15,443 nt of DNA from Actinomycetota bacterium (GCA_005777415.1 SXMI01000107.1:1-15443), one strand, 5' to 3'; positions 5,898 to 13,589 are shown, numbered from the stretch's first letter. Notes: a model not told the origin generated them from the letters alone. Made by a program: numbers and translations.

Positions 5898-7245
5898 CGC
5901 CGAGCGCCGACCAGGCACCGGGGAGTGCCCGGGCCACGTCGTCGGCGACGGCGCCCCGTTCGGCGCAGCGACCGGCCGCCCGACCGTGGAGGTGGGCGGC
6001 CGCCGCTGCGGCCCGGGCCGGTGCGGCCCCACTGGCGAGGAACCCGGACACGATGCCGGTGAGCACGTCGCCGGTGCCGGCGGTGGCCAGCCGGGCGTCG
6101 CCCGAGCGCACGAGGAGCACCGAACCAGCCGGATCGGCGACGACGGTCGTCGGGCCCTTGAGCAGCACGACCGCCCCGGTCGCCGCAGCCAGCTCCCGGG
6201 CCGCATCCGGCCGGTCCTCGCCCGGTGGTGCGCCGGTGAGCCGTTCGAACTCGCCGTCGTGCGGGGTGAGCACGGTGGGAGCGGCCCGGTGCCGCACGGC
6301 GGCGGCCACGTCGGTGCCCAGGACCCAGAGTGCGTCGCCGTCCACCACCACGGGCACCTCGGCCCCGGCGAGGACGCCCCGCACCCCTGCGGCCGCGTCG
6401 TCGCTGCGACCCAGACCCGGGCCGATGGCCAGGACACGGAACCGGCGCAGGTCGGCGAGCACGGCGTCGGCCCAGTCGTGCGCAGGGAGCGGGACGACGA
6501 CCGTCTCGAGCGGGGCCGCCGGATCGGGCGAGCCGGGAACCGACAGCCGCACGTAGCCGGCACCCGAGCGGAAGGCCGCCGTCGCTGCCATCGTCGGGGC
6601 GCCGGTCATGCCCGGCGAGCCGCCCACGATCCACACCGCATGGCGCCACTTGTGGTCGTCCGGTGCCCGGCCCGGCACCCAGGCCAGGACGTCCTCGTCG
6701 GTGACGAGCGCCGCCCGACCGCCGTCCGGAGCCAGCCCGATGTCGGCCACCTCGACCGCACCGGCGAACGACGGCCCGTCGCCCAGGAGAAGTCCCGGCT
6801 TGAGCGCCACGAACGTCACGGTGGCCACCGCCCGGGCCGGCCGACCGGAGGCGCGACCCGTGAGTCCGGACACTCCGGAGGGGATGTCGACAGCCAGCAC
6901 CGGGGCGCCGTCGGGGTCCGGGAACCCGTACTCGCCCCGGAACCCGGTGCCGAACGCGGCGTCAATCACCAGGTCCGCCGCCGGCAGGACGGCGGGCGCA
7001 TCACCAGCGTCGATCACGAGGGTCCGCACGCCCCGGTCCGCAAGCAACCTGGCCGCCACCCGACCGTCGGCACCGTTGTGGCCCGGCCCGGCGACGACCA
7101 CCACCCGACGGCCGTAGGTCCCACCGAGCAGGGCGACGGCGGAACGGGCCACGGCGCCGGCGGCCCGGCGGACCAGCACGTCGAGCGGATCGGTGGCCGC
7201 TCGGTCGACCCGCGCCATCTCCTCGGGGGTGAGCACCGGACTCAC
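5887..7245 (-). CDS. nnr: Bifunctional NAD(P)H-hydrate epimerase / ADP-dependent NAD(P)H-hydrate dehydratase
   Basis: Repairs damaged NAD(P)H: the N-terminal YjeF domain epimerises R- and S-hydrates, and the C-terminal ribokinase-like domain dehydrates the S form using ADP. The 452-residue product contains both. The epimerase part (about 1-185) has GPGHNGADG (53-61, close to the usual NNGGDG loop), DAAFGTGFRG (95-104) and VDIPSGVSGLTG (119-130). The dehydratase part (about 190-445) has HKWRHA (198-203), VGGSPGMTGA (207-216), GPGLGR (275-280), DGDAL (302-306), TPHDGEF (327-333), KGPTTVV (363-369) and GTGDVLTG (390-397), with the catalytic Asp393. The GTG at 7245 gives the family-like VLTPEEM start. 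An in-frame ATG nine codons on is less likely. The position between acpS and alr fits other actinobacteria. Confidence 0.96.
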   Translation of the reverse strand: MSPVLTPEEMARVDRAATDPLDVLVRRAAGAVARSAVALLGGTYGRRVVVVAGPGHNGADGRVAARLLADRGVRTLVIDAGDAPAVLPAADLVIDAAFGTGFRGEYGFPDPDGAPVLAVDIPSGVSGLTGRASGRPARAVATVTFVALKPGLLLGDGPSFAGAVEVADIGLAPDGGRAALVTDEDVLAWVPGRAPDDHKWRHAVWIVGGSPGMTGAPTMAATAAFRSGAGYVRLSVPGSPDPAAPLETVVVPLPAHDWADAVLADLRRFRVLAIGPGLGRSDDAAAGVRGVLAGAEVPVVVDGDALWVLGTDVAAAVRHRAAPTVLTPHDGEFERLTGAPPGEDRPDAARELAAATGAVVLLKGPTTVVADPAGSVLLVRSGDARLATAGTGDVLTGIVSGFLASGAAPARAAAAAAHLHGRAAGRCAERGAVADDVARALPGAWSALGAPP

Positions 7246-7257
7246 CCCCTCAGGCTA
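7246..7257 (-). promoter_or_regulatory. Candidate leaderless promoter of nnr
   Basis: TAGCCT (7257-7252), the same -10 hexamer as at alr, is followed by six bases and then the GTG start at 7245. The intervening GAGGGG could also serve as a weak ribosome binding site if transcription starts further upstream, so leaderless use is likely but not certain. Confidence 0.45.
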
Positions 7258-7291
7258 CGGGCGCACCGCACCCCAGCGTTCTACGGCTCCA

Positions 7292-7318
7292 GCGCGCGAC
7301 ATGTACCCCGCGCGCGAC
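7292..7318. repeat. Two 9-bp direct repeats upstream of nnr
   Basis: GCGCGCGAC occurs at 7292-7300 and again at 7310-7318, an 18-bp period, with the palindrome ACATGT (7299-7304) between and overlapping. It lies about 47-73 bases upstream of the predicted nnr transcription start, where an activator or repressor could bind. No regulator family is recognised. Confidence 0.4.
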
Positions 7319-7336
7319 CCCTATATCGGGGGGGTC
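7316..7336 (-). terminator. Weak hairpin across the acpS stop codon
   Basis: GACCCC (7316-7321) and GGGGTC (7331-7336) form a 6-bp inverted repeat around a 9-base loop, overlapping the acpS TGA. There is no T-run after it, so it is only a possible terminator or mRNA end structure separating acpS from nnr. Confidence 0.3.
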
Positions 7337-7709
7337 AGGTTTCGGCGAGGGCGGTGGCCTGGGCCAGCGTCTCGGTGTGGCTCAACGACAGGTGCCAGCG
7401 CTGCACCCCGAGCTCATCGGCCCGGGCCACGGCCCGACCGTGGAGCCGGACCGTCGGCCGCTCGTCACCACCGCCGAGCACCTCCACATCCGTCAGCGGC
7501 ACCGCAGCGAGCCCCACACCCAGCACCTTCAGCACCGCCTCCTTGGCGGCGAACCGGGCCGCCAGGCCCTGGGTCGGATCCCGCCGCACTCCGACGAACC
7601 GACGCTCTGCGTCCCGGAAGATCCGATCGAGCACCCCCGGCGTCCGCTCGACGACGAGACGGAAGCGCTCCACCTCCACCAGATCGGTGCCGACGCCGAC
7701 GATGGCCAC
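7335..7709 (-). CDS. acpS: Holo-[acyl-carrier-protein] synthase
   Basis: Transfers the 4'-phosphopantetheine arm of coenzyme A to the serine of acyl carrier protein, activating fatty acid synthesis. The 124-residue product has the standard AcpS length. Mg2+ ligands are D9 in GTDLVEVERF (7-16) and E57 in ARFAAKEAVLK (51-61), the two signature motifs. The C-terminal LSLSHT (107-112) is also typical. The start is GTG at 7709, preceded at short distance by a G-rich stretch (GGGGG), which is a weak ribosome binding site. It begins 12 bases after the glmS stop, so the two are probably co-transcribed. A GC-rich intergenic stretch with a hairpin and direct repeats follows. Confidence 0.95.
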   Translation of the reverse strand: MAIVGVGTDLVEVERFRLVVERTPGVLDRIFRDAERRFVGVRRDPTQGLAARFAAKEAVLKVLGVGLAAVPLTDVEVLGGGDERPTVRLHGRAVARADELGVQRWHLSLSHTETLAQATALAET

Positions 7710-7721
7710 CGGACCCCCGAC

Positions 7722-10700
7722 TCAGCTGCGCCAGCGTTCGGCCAGCGACAGGATCGAATCGCACAGCAGGTCGACCACCGGCTGCTGGGCCAGGAGGTCC
7801 TCACGCAGGACCTCCTCGGTCTCGGTGACCGCGTCCTTCAGCGCCTGGTACCGACGGCGGTACCCCTGCATGACCGCTCGGGCCGTGGACGCCGGCAGGC
7901 GGTCGGCGAGCTGCACGTGGAGCAGCACCAGCCCCGTCGTCACACCGTCCTTGGTCTCGGGGACGATCACGACGGTCCGGCCGTCGCTGCGGCCACGGGC
8001 CACGAGCAGCTCCTGTTCCCGGGCCACCAGGGCCTTGGTCCCCCGCAGCCGCGGGTCGCGGTCCACCCGCGAGGGCAGCCCGAGCGACACCCCGGACCGG
8101 TCCAGGACGACCAGGGTGGCGTGCTCCGGGTCCTCGCCGTCGTCGACCCCGTAGCGGGTGGAGCCCGTCACCTCGACCACGGCCGGGTCCAGCTCACCGA
8201 GCGACCGCAGCGTCGAGTACGTGAGCCGGTCACGGGCGGATCCGGCGGCCAGCGTGGCGGCCACGAGCGGCACCTCGAGCAGCGACTCGTCGCTGCGGCT
8301 GATCCCGACCGTCACGGTCTTGGCCTGGTGCTTGATCGCGTCGACCGGTCGGGTCAGCTCCTCGATGGCGGCGGTCAGCCCGGCCGACAGGTCCTCGAGC
8401 ACCACACCGGGCGTCCCGACCTTGCCGAACTCCAACTGGTAGCCGTCCAGGCCGCTGATGCCGGTCGCATAGCGCAGGACCCCGGCGAGCCGGACGGCGG
8501 TCCCGGCCTCGAGGTGACCGTTCAGCGTTCCCGTGCGGAGCGCGTCGTGGTACACGGCCGACGGGCCCACCAGGTGCTCGCGCACGGCGGCGAGCAGCGC
8601 CGACGGGTCGACGTCCCCCCCGGCATCGCCACCGGCGCTCGCACGGGCGACCGCCTCGTCGATGGCGGCGTGCGCCTGGCGCAGCGGCTGGGCCTGGGCA
8701 TCGATCGCCAGCGCCGCCTCGTAGCCGAACAGGTGGCCGACCATCGTCGCCGGCACGAAGCCGAGCCGGGGATGGGTCTCGGGCACCGTGAGCACGGCGA
8801 GCGCCGCGGTGAACGAACGGTCCGACTCCGAGGCCACCACGATCGGAGCCGCCTTGTGCGCCCGGAAGATCGCCACCTCCTTGGCGACGTCATCGGCCGT
8901 GGACCCGACGAGCCCGGCGGCGCACACGAAGATGAGCGGCTCCGAGCTCAGGTCGATGTGCTTCTTGTCCTCGGTCGCGTCGCAGGCGATGGACTTGTAG
9001 CAGAGCTCGGACAGCTTGATCCGCAGCTCCCGGGCGGCGATCTGGTTCACGCCGTTCCCCACGATCGCCCAGTACCGACGGGACGGGGCGAAGGCCTGGG
9101 CGGCGGCGGCGATCTCCGGGCGGGTGGCGAGCGTGGCCTCGAGCACCGCCGGGATCCGCGCGAGCGAGTCGAGCAGCACCTGCTCCTCGGGGTGGTCGCT
9201 GCGGCGGGCACCGGGCACGCGGTCGGCGATGGCGTAGCCGAGCAGCAGCCCGGCCGCGACCTGGGAGTAGAACGCCTTCGTCGAGGCGACGCTCATCTCC
9301 ACGTCACGGCCGTCGGAGGTGTAGAGGACCCCATCGGCCTTGTCGGTGAGGTCGCTGTTGCGCCGGTTGACGATCGCGATCACGGGAGCGCCACGACCCC
9401 GCACCAGGTCCACGGTCCGGTTCGTGTCGGTCGTCGTTCCCGACTGGCTGATGGCCACGACCAGCGTGTCGGACATGTCGCTGCGCATCCGGAAACCGGA
9501 GAGCTCGGTGGCCGGGAGCGCCTCGACGCGCACCGGGGTGTCGGCGAGCAGCTCCGTCAGGTGGTGCGCCAGGCTCTGGCCGGCCACGGCGGCGGTCCCC
9601 TGGCCGATCACGAGCACCCGCTCGATGGTCCCGGCGGCCAGGCGGCTGGCCACGGCATCCGGCAGCGTGTCCGGGCCGAGCACCACCCGGTACACGCCAT
9701 CGGACTCGAGCAGCTTCCCGCGGAGCGTCTTGCGGAACGACGACGGGGAGTCGCCGATCTCCTTCAGCAGGAAGTGCGGCGCCTCGCCCCGGTCGATGTC
9801 CCGGGTCGTGATCTGCGCCACCGCCACGTCACCCGCCGTGACGGGCAGCTCCGTACCGTCGTAGGACCAGCGCCCGATCCCCTCGACGGTCCCGGCGCCG
9901 TCCACGCGCAGCTCGACGATCTGGCCGCGACTCCCCGTGGGGTTGTCCGGATCGGCCGGCGTCTCGCCGTCCATCCGGAGGTACTCCACGGTCTCCTCCA
10001 CCACGCCGTACGGCTCGGAGGCCACCACGAAGGCGTCCTCGGCCACGCCGACGTACAGCGCCTGGCCGCTGCCGCGCAGGGCCAGGAGCACCCGGTCCGG
10101 CGACGAGGCCGCCGTCGCCGCGATGGCAACGGACCCCTCGAGCCGGGCGACGGTCTCGCGGAACGCCTCGTGCACCGGTCGCCCCTCGGCCAGTCCCCGA
10201 CGGGCCAGCGGGGGGATGACCTTGGCGTCGGTGGTGATCTCGGCCAGCAGCTGCAGGCCGTCCGATGCGACCAGGTCGGCGTGGTTGTCGACGTCGCCGT
10301 TCAGGACCGCCGTCACGAGCGGACCGGGCGAGGCCGCCACCTCGTCGGAGCACTGGGGGTGGGCGTTCGGCTCGGACACGATCCCGATCGACGCCCAGCG
10401 GGTGTGGCCCAGGACCACGCCCTCCACGCCAGGGTGGGCGAGCGCCCGCTGGAGCAGGGCATCGCCGCGGAACGCCGCCCGCAGGGCGGCGGTGTTGTCG
10501 CCGAGCTCACCGATCTCGGCCGCCGCCTTGTGGACGATCACCAGGACGTCGCCGTCGAGTCGCAACGACCCCGAGGTGAACGCCGGGGTGCTCCGCTCGG
10601 CGAGCGCGGCGGCCACCGTCGGGTCGGCCGGATCCAGGCCGTGGTTCCAGAGCTGCACCTCGAGGCCGGCCGAGTCCCGACCCCGCACCTCGAGCCGGTC

Positions 10701-11183
10701 CAGCGCCGAGAGCGCCTGGTGCAGGCTCACGAGCACCGCCACACCGTCCGGGCCCGGCACGTGTTCGGCCAGCACCTCGACGCCCGTCGCGGCGCGGAGC
10801 CGGTCACGACCGATCGACCACAGGGCGTCCTTGCACTCGATCAGCGCGGCGTTCGTCGCCTCGAGCTCGGCCGGTTCCAGATCGACCATCGGATCGTCGA
10901 GCTCGGCCTCGATCACGGACGCGGACGCGCTCAGCACGTCGACGAGGGCGGCCACCCGGGCCCGTGACCCGGCGTCGGCCAGCAGGCCCAGCACTCCGGG
11001 GACACCGCGCAGCTCGGCATCCGCTGCCGCCAGCACGCCGGCGGCCTCGATGAGGCGCTCCAGACGTCCACTGCGACCGGGCGACAGGACGTCGACGACC
11101 GACTCGAGCCGGTCGGCGACCGATGCGGGGTCAGCAGGGCCCCGAGTGGCCCCACGACGGACCACGGCGATGATTCCGCACAT
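7722..11183 (-). CDS. glmS: Giant GlmS-like glutamine--fructose-6-phosphate aminotransferase (1153 residues, SIS domains)
   Basis: Probably makes glucosamine-6-phosphate from fructose-6-phosphate and glutamine. It begins MCGII, giving the N-terminal Cys nucleophile of class II glutamine amidotransferases once Met is removed. GlmS counterparts follow in order: VRGRDSAG (166-173), GHTRW (259-263), LNG (294-296), TTDAKVI (317-323) and FLLKEI (471-476). SIS1 (about 521-650) has SQSG (579-582) and VASTKAF (632-638). SIS2 (about 704-800) retains E719, K723, E726 and a KKH (740-742), aligning with catalytic E481, K485, E488 and H504 of E. coli. AKTVTV (954-959) matches the usual C-terminal tail LAKSVTVE. 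About 140 residues are inserted after the Cys, about 48 before GHTRW and about 110 before the tail; about 190 unrecognised residues follow it. Normal GlmS is about 610 residues. The gene lies directly downstream of glmM, which supports the role. A GGGAGG lies 11 bases before the ATG. Confidence 0.85.
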   Translation of the reverse strand: MCGIIAVVRRGATRGPADPASVADRLESVVDVLSPGRSGRLERLIEAAGVLAAADAELRGVPGVLGLLADAGSRARVAALVDVLSASASVIEAELDDPMVDLEPAELEATNAALIECKDALWSIGRDRLRAATGVEVLAEHVPGPDGVAVLVSLHQALSALDRLEVRGRDSAGLEVQLWNHGLDPADPTVAAALAERSTPAFTSGSLRLDGDVLVIVHKAAAEIGELGDNTAALRAAFRGDALLQRALAHPGVEGVVLGHTRWASIGIVSEPNAHPQCSDEVAASPGPLVTAVLNGDVDNHADLVASDGLQLLAEITTDAKVIPPLARRGLAEGRPVHEAFRETVARLEGSVAIAATAASSPDRVLLALRGSGQALYVGVAEDAFVVASEPYGVVEETVEYLRMDGETPADPDNPTGSRGQIVELRVDGAGTVEGIGRWSYDGTELPVTAGDVAVAQITTRDIDRGEAPHFLLKEIGDSPSSFRKTLRGKLLESDGVYRVVLGPDTLPDAVASRLAAGTIERVLVIGQGTAAVAGQSLAHHLTELLADTPVRVEALPATELSGFRMRSDMSDTLVVAISQSGTTTDTNRTVDLVRGRGAPVIAIVNRRNSDLTDKADGVLYTSDGRDVEMSVASTKAFYSQVAAGLLLGYAIADRVPGARRSDHPEEQVLLDSLARIPAVLEATLATRPEIAAAAQAFAPSRRYWAIVGNGVNQIAARELRIKLSELCYKSIACDATEDKKHIDLSSEPLIFVCAAGLVGSTADDVAKEVAIFRAHKAAPIVVASESDRSFTAALAVLTVPETHPRLGFVPATMVGHLFGYEAALAIDAQAQPLRQAHAAIDEAVARASAGGDAGGDVDPSALLAAVREHLVGPSAVYHDALRTGTLNGHLEAGTAVRLAGVLRYATGISGLDGYQLEFGKVGTPGVVLEDLSAGLTAAIEELTRPVDAIKHQAKTVTVGISRSDESLLEVPLVAATLAAGSARDRLTYSTLRSLGELDPAVVEVTGSTRYGVDDGEDPEHATLVVLDRSGVSLGLPSRVDRDPRLRGTKALVAREQELLVARGRSDGRTVVIVPETKDGVTTGLVLLHVQLADRLPASTARAVMQGYRRRYQALKDAVTETEEVLREDLLAQQPVVDLLCDSILSLAERWRS

Positions 11184-11215
11184 GCGAGCGATGTCCTCCC
11201 GGATCGACCGCTCCG

Positions 11216-11245
11216 AGTGTACGGGGACCTCCGGCCGGTCGGACA
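11216..11245 (-). promoter_or_regulatory. Candidate promoter of glmS-acpS
   Basis: In the 102-base glmM-glmS gap, TACACT (11221-11216) is a perfect TAnnnT -10 element. The -35 is poor: TGTCCG (11245-11240) at 18 bases. The leader would be roughly 25 bases and contains the GGGAGG (11200-11195). The leader is far too short to hold a glmS ribozyme. Confidence 0.4.
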
Positions 11246-11285
11246 GGGCACCCGCCCGACCCGCTGGGGGCAGATCTTCCCGACC

Positions 11286-12629
11286 TCAGCCGACGAGCGC
11301 CTCGACGGCAGCCACGAGGGCGACGGCGACCTCGTCGGCCTCCTCGACCGTCGGGGCCTCGACCATCACCCGGACCACCGGCTCGGTGCCCGACGGGCGC
11401 AGGAGCACCCGGCCGGAGTCACCCAGCCGCTCGTTCGCCTCGCCCACCGGCCCGGCGAGCAGTTCCGCCACATCCGGGAGCGGACGGTCGACCCGAACGT
11501 TGCGGAGCACCTGCGGCAGCCGGACCATGGACGAGTCGGCCAGATCGGCCAGCCCCCGGCCCGAACGGCGGAGCAGGTCGCAGAGCACCACGGCGCTGAG
11601 CAGCCCGTCGCCGGTGGTGGCGTGGTCGGCGAAGACGAGGTGGCCCGACTGCTCGCCACCGAGCGAGTAGCCGCCGGCAGCCATGGTCTCCAGCACGTAC
11701 CGATCGCCGACCGCAGTCGTCAGGACCCGGATCCCGGCCGCCCGCAAGGCGTGGTGCAGACCGAGGTTGGACATGACGGTCACGACGAGGGTGTCACCGG
11801 CGAGCCGACCCCGTGCGTGCAGGTCCACCGCGCACATCGCCATGATCTGGTCGCCGTCGACGAGCCGACCCCGTTCGTCCACGGCGAGCAACCGGTCGGC
11901 GTCGCCGTCGAAGGCCACACCCAGGTCCGCTCCCGACGCGGTCACTGCCGCCTGCAGCGACTCGGGGTGGGTGGAGCCGACCCCGTCGTTGATGTTGACC
12001 CCGTCCGGGGCGTCGGCGAGCACCTCGACCCGCGCGCCGAGTGCCGCGAGCACCTGCGGCGCCACCACCGAGTTCGCACCATGCGCGCAGTCGACCACCA
12101 CGTGGAGCCCGTCGAGCCGTCGTCCCTCGATCGCTGCCTCCACGGCCGTCGCGTAGCGGTCGAGTGCCGTGTCGTCGCGGCGGACGACCCCGACCTCGGC
12201 GCCCGTCGGCCCCGGGGAGCCACCGGGGACGAGCGCGGCGGCGATCACCGACTCGACCTCGGATTGCTCGTCGTCGGTCAGCTTGCGGCCCCCGGGGGCG
12301 AACAGCTTGAGCCCGTTGTCGCCGTAGGGGTTGTGTGAGGCCGAGATGACGACACCCACCGTGTCCTCGGCCGCCGAGACCACGGCGACGGCCGGCGTCG
12401 GGACGACCCCGAGCAGCACGGCGTCGGCGCCGGCGGCGCAGACCCCCGCTGCGACGGCGGCCTCGAGCATGGTTCCCGATCGACGGGTGTCGCGACCGAT
12501 GAGGACCGGTCGACCGCCGGACAGCGTCACGGCGGCGCGTCCCACGGCGAGGGCGACCTCGGGGGTCAGCGTGTCGTTGGCCAGCCCTCGCACCCCGTCG
12601 GTGCCGAAGCGGACCCGGGGCGCGCCCAC
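11286..12629 (-). CDS. glmM: Phosphoglucosamine mutase
   Basis: Converts glucosamine-6-phosphate to glucosamine-1-phosphate on the route to UDP-GlcNAc, using the product of the next gene, glmS. The 447-residue product is full length for the family and has all four active-site elements. These are the phosphoserine loop ISASHNP (95-101, phospho-Ser98), the metal loop FDGDADR (240-246, Asp241/243/245), the sugar loop GEQSGH (325-330) and the phosphate loop RPSGTEP (411-417). RFGTDGVRG at the N-terminus is typical of GlmM rather than of other phosphohexomutases. The GTG start at 12629 gives the short expected N-terminus. The gap after rpsI is 25 bases, with only a weak ribosome binding site, so co-transcription with rplM-rpsI is likely, as in mycobacteria. 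Confidence 0.97.
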   Translation of the reverse strand: MGAPRVRFGTDGVRGLANDTLTPEVALAVGRAAVTLSGGRPVLIGRDTRRSGTMLEAAVAAGVCAAGADAVLLGVVPTPAVAVVSAAEDTVGVVISASHNPYGDNGLKLFAPGGRKLTDDEQSEVESVIAAALVPGGSPGPTGAEVGVVRRDDTALDRYATAVEAAIEGRRLDGLHVVVDCAHGANSVVAPQVLAALGARVEVLADAPDGVNINDGVGSTHPESLQAAVTASGADLGVAFDGDADRLLAVDERGRLVDGDQIMAMCAVDLHARGRLAGDTLVVTVMSNLGLHHALRAAGIRVLTTAVGDRYVLETMAAGGYSLGGEQSGHLVFADHATTGDGLLSAVVLCDLLRRSGRGLADLADSSMVRLPQVLRNVRVDRPLPDVAELLAGPVGEANERLGDSGRVLLRPSGTEPVVRVMVEAPTVEEADEVAVALVAAVEALVG

Positions 12630-12654
12630 GCTCGTCGTCGGTCGCGTCCGGGAC

Positions 12655-13047
12655 TCAGCGCTTGGAGTACTGCGGAGCCTCGCGGGCCTTCTTCAGGCCG
12701 TACTTCCTGGACTCCGTCTCCCGCGCGTCACGCGGGAGGAACCCGGCCCGCTTGAGCGGCGGACGGAGCTCGGGGTCCAGCTCGATGAGCCCACGGGCGA
12801 TGCCCAGGCGCACCGCGCCGGCCTGGCCGGTCACGCCGCCTCCGTGGAGCGTCACGTCGATGTCGAACTGCTCGCCGGTCTCGGTGAGGCGCAGCGGTTC
12901 GCTCAGGATCATGCGGTGCGTGGGGTTCGGGAAGTAGTCCTCGAGCGCACGACGGTTGACGGTGATCTGACCGGAACCCTGACGGATCCGGACACGGGCG
13001 ACCGCACGCTTGCGGCGACCGGTGGACTGCACGAGCGGCTTGGACAT
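12655..13047 (-). CDS. rpsI: 30S ribosomal protein uS9
   Basis: Small-subunit protein whose C-terminal tail reaches the P-site tRNA. The 130-residue product has the family hallmarks QSTGRRKRAVARVR (7-20), the LTETGEQFDIDVTLHGGG region, GQAGAVRLGIARGL, and the invariant C-terminal KKAREAPQYSKR with the tRNA-contacting final Ser-Lys-Arg. I chose the ATG at 13047, which has GGAG 9 bases upstream and gives the usual length. A GTG at 13065 overlaps the rplM stop (GTGA), is in frame and would add six residues (VTETQQ), but it has no ribosome binding site. It is paired with rplM, as nearly everywhere in bacteria. Confidence 0.96.
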   Translation of the reverse strand: MSKPLVQSTGRRKRAVARVRIRQGSGQITVNRRALEDYFPNPTHRMILSEPLRLTETGEQFDIDVTLHGGGVTGQAGAVRLGIARGLIELDPELRPPLKRAGFLPRDARETESRKYGLKKAREAPQYSKR

Positions 13048-13061
13048 CTGCTGCGTCTCCG

Positions 13062-13511
13062 TCACGAACGGGCCCGGGCGGCGGCGAACTCGATGGGTTC
13101 GGGCTGCTGGGCGGCGTGGGGGTGGTCGGGACCGGCGTACACCTTCAGCTTGCGCAGCATCTGGCGACCCAGTCGGTTCTTGGGGAGCATGCCGCGAACG
13201 GTGCGGCGGACGGCCTCGGCGGGCTTTTCGTCGAGCAGCTTGGCGTAGGTGGTCGACTTGATGCCGCCCGGGTAGCCGCTGTGCCGGTAGACCATCTTGG
13301 CCTCGGCCTTGTTCGAGGTGAGCACGACCTTGTCGGCGTTCACGATGATGACGTGGTCGCCGGTGTCGAGGTGGGGGCTGAACGTGGTCTTGTGCTTGCC
13401 ACGGAGCAACCGGGCGACCTCGGTCGCCATCCGACCGAGGGTCAGACCCTCGGCGTCGACGACGTACCACGTACGTTCGATCTCTGATGCCTTCGTGGAG
13501 TGCGTGCGCAC
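13062..13511 (-). CDS. rplM: 50S ribosomal protein uL13
   Basis: Early-assembling large-subunit protein. The 149-residue product has the actinobacterial form of the N-terminus, VRTHSTKASEIERTWYVVDA, followed by LGRMATEVARLLRGKHK, the DTGDHVIIVNADKV core, VYRHSGYPGG and the VRGMLPKNRLGRQMLRKLKVY signature. I start at GTG 13511, preceded by a purine run (GAGAGAGA). A GTG six codons upstream (13529) is in frame, but it would add residues that uL13 does not normally have. Upstream lie a good promoter and a 70-base leader with several hairpins, so this is the first gene of a unit with rpsI and glmM. Confidence 0.96.
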   Translation of the reverse strand: MRTHSTKASEIERTWYVVDAEGLTLGRMATEVARLLRGKHKTTFSPHLDTGDHVIIVNADKVVLTSNKAEAKMVYRHSGYPGGIKSTTYAKLLDEKPAEAVRRTVRGMLPKNRLGRQMLRKLKVYAGPDHPHAAQQPEPIEFAAARARS

Positions 13512-13585
13512 GGTCGTCTCTCTCTTCACCGCATCCCGGACGGTTCCGGGGTGCTCGGCGGCGCGGGGGCGCCTCCGGACCGGAG
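13512..13585 (-). promoter_or_regulatory. Structured leader of rplM-rpsI (candidate ribosomal-protein leader)
   Basis: Between the predicted transcription start (about 13583) and the rplM GTG are three compact inverted repeats. They are CTCCG/CGGAG (13573-13585, loop 3), GGCGC/GCGCC (13560-13573, loop 4) and CCCGGA/TCCGGG (13535-13550, 4-base loop). The first two share a base and cannot both fully form; the first also reaches the predicted start. The AG-rich ribosome binding stretch follows the last one. Autoregulation by uL13 or uS9 is possible, but I do not recognise a named leader motif. Confidence 0.35.
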
Positions 13586-13589
13586 CGAG

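Noticed and set aside
4183..8154. A 1323-codon open frame on the plus strand
   Set aside because: It lies antisense to udg, alr, nnr, acpS and the end of glmS, all of which are clear homologues. Its translation is compositionally biased and has no recognisable motif. Such frames arise when TGA-poor antisense reading meets very high GC.
7377..10967. A 1196-codon open frame on the plus strand
   Set aside because: Antisense shadow of acpS and glmS. It is His/Arg/Gly-rich low-complexity translation with no domain and no own promoter or ribosome binding site.
11184..11285. A glmS ribozyme or riboswitch upstream of glmS
   Set aside because: The gap is 102 bases and the predicted leader about 25-30. 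I see no pseudoknotted ribozyme core, and the element is mainly known from Firmicutes.
13048..13065. GTG at 13065 as the rpsI start (overlapping the rplM stop)
   Set aside because: It has no ribosome binding site and adds six residues not typical of uS9, while the ATG at 13047 has GGAG at good spacing. It remains a possible alternative.
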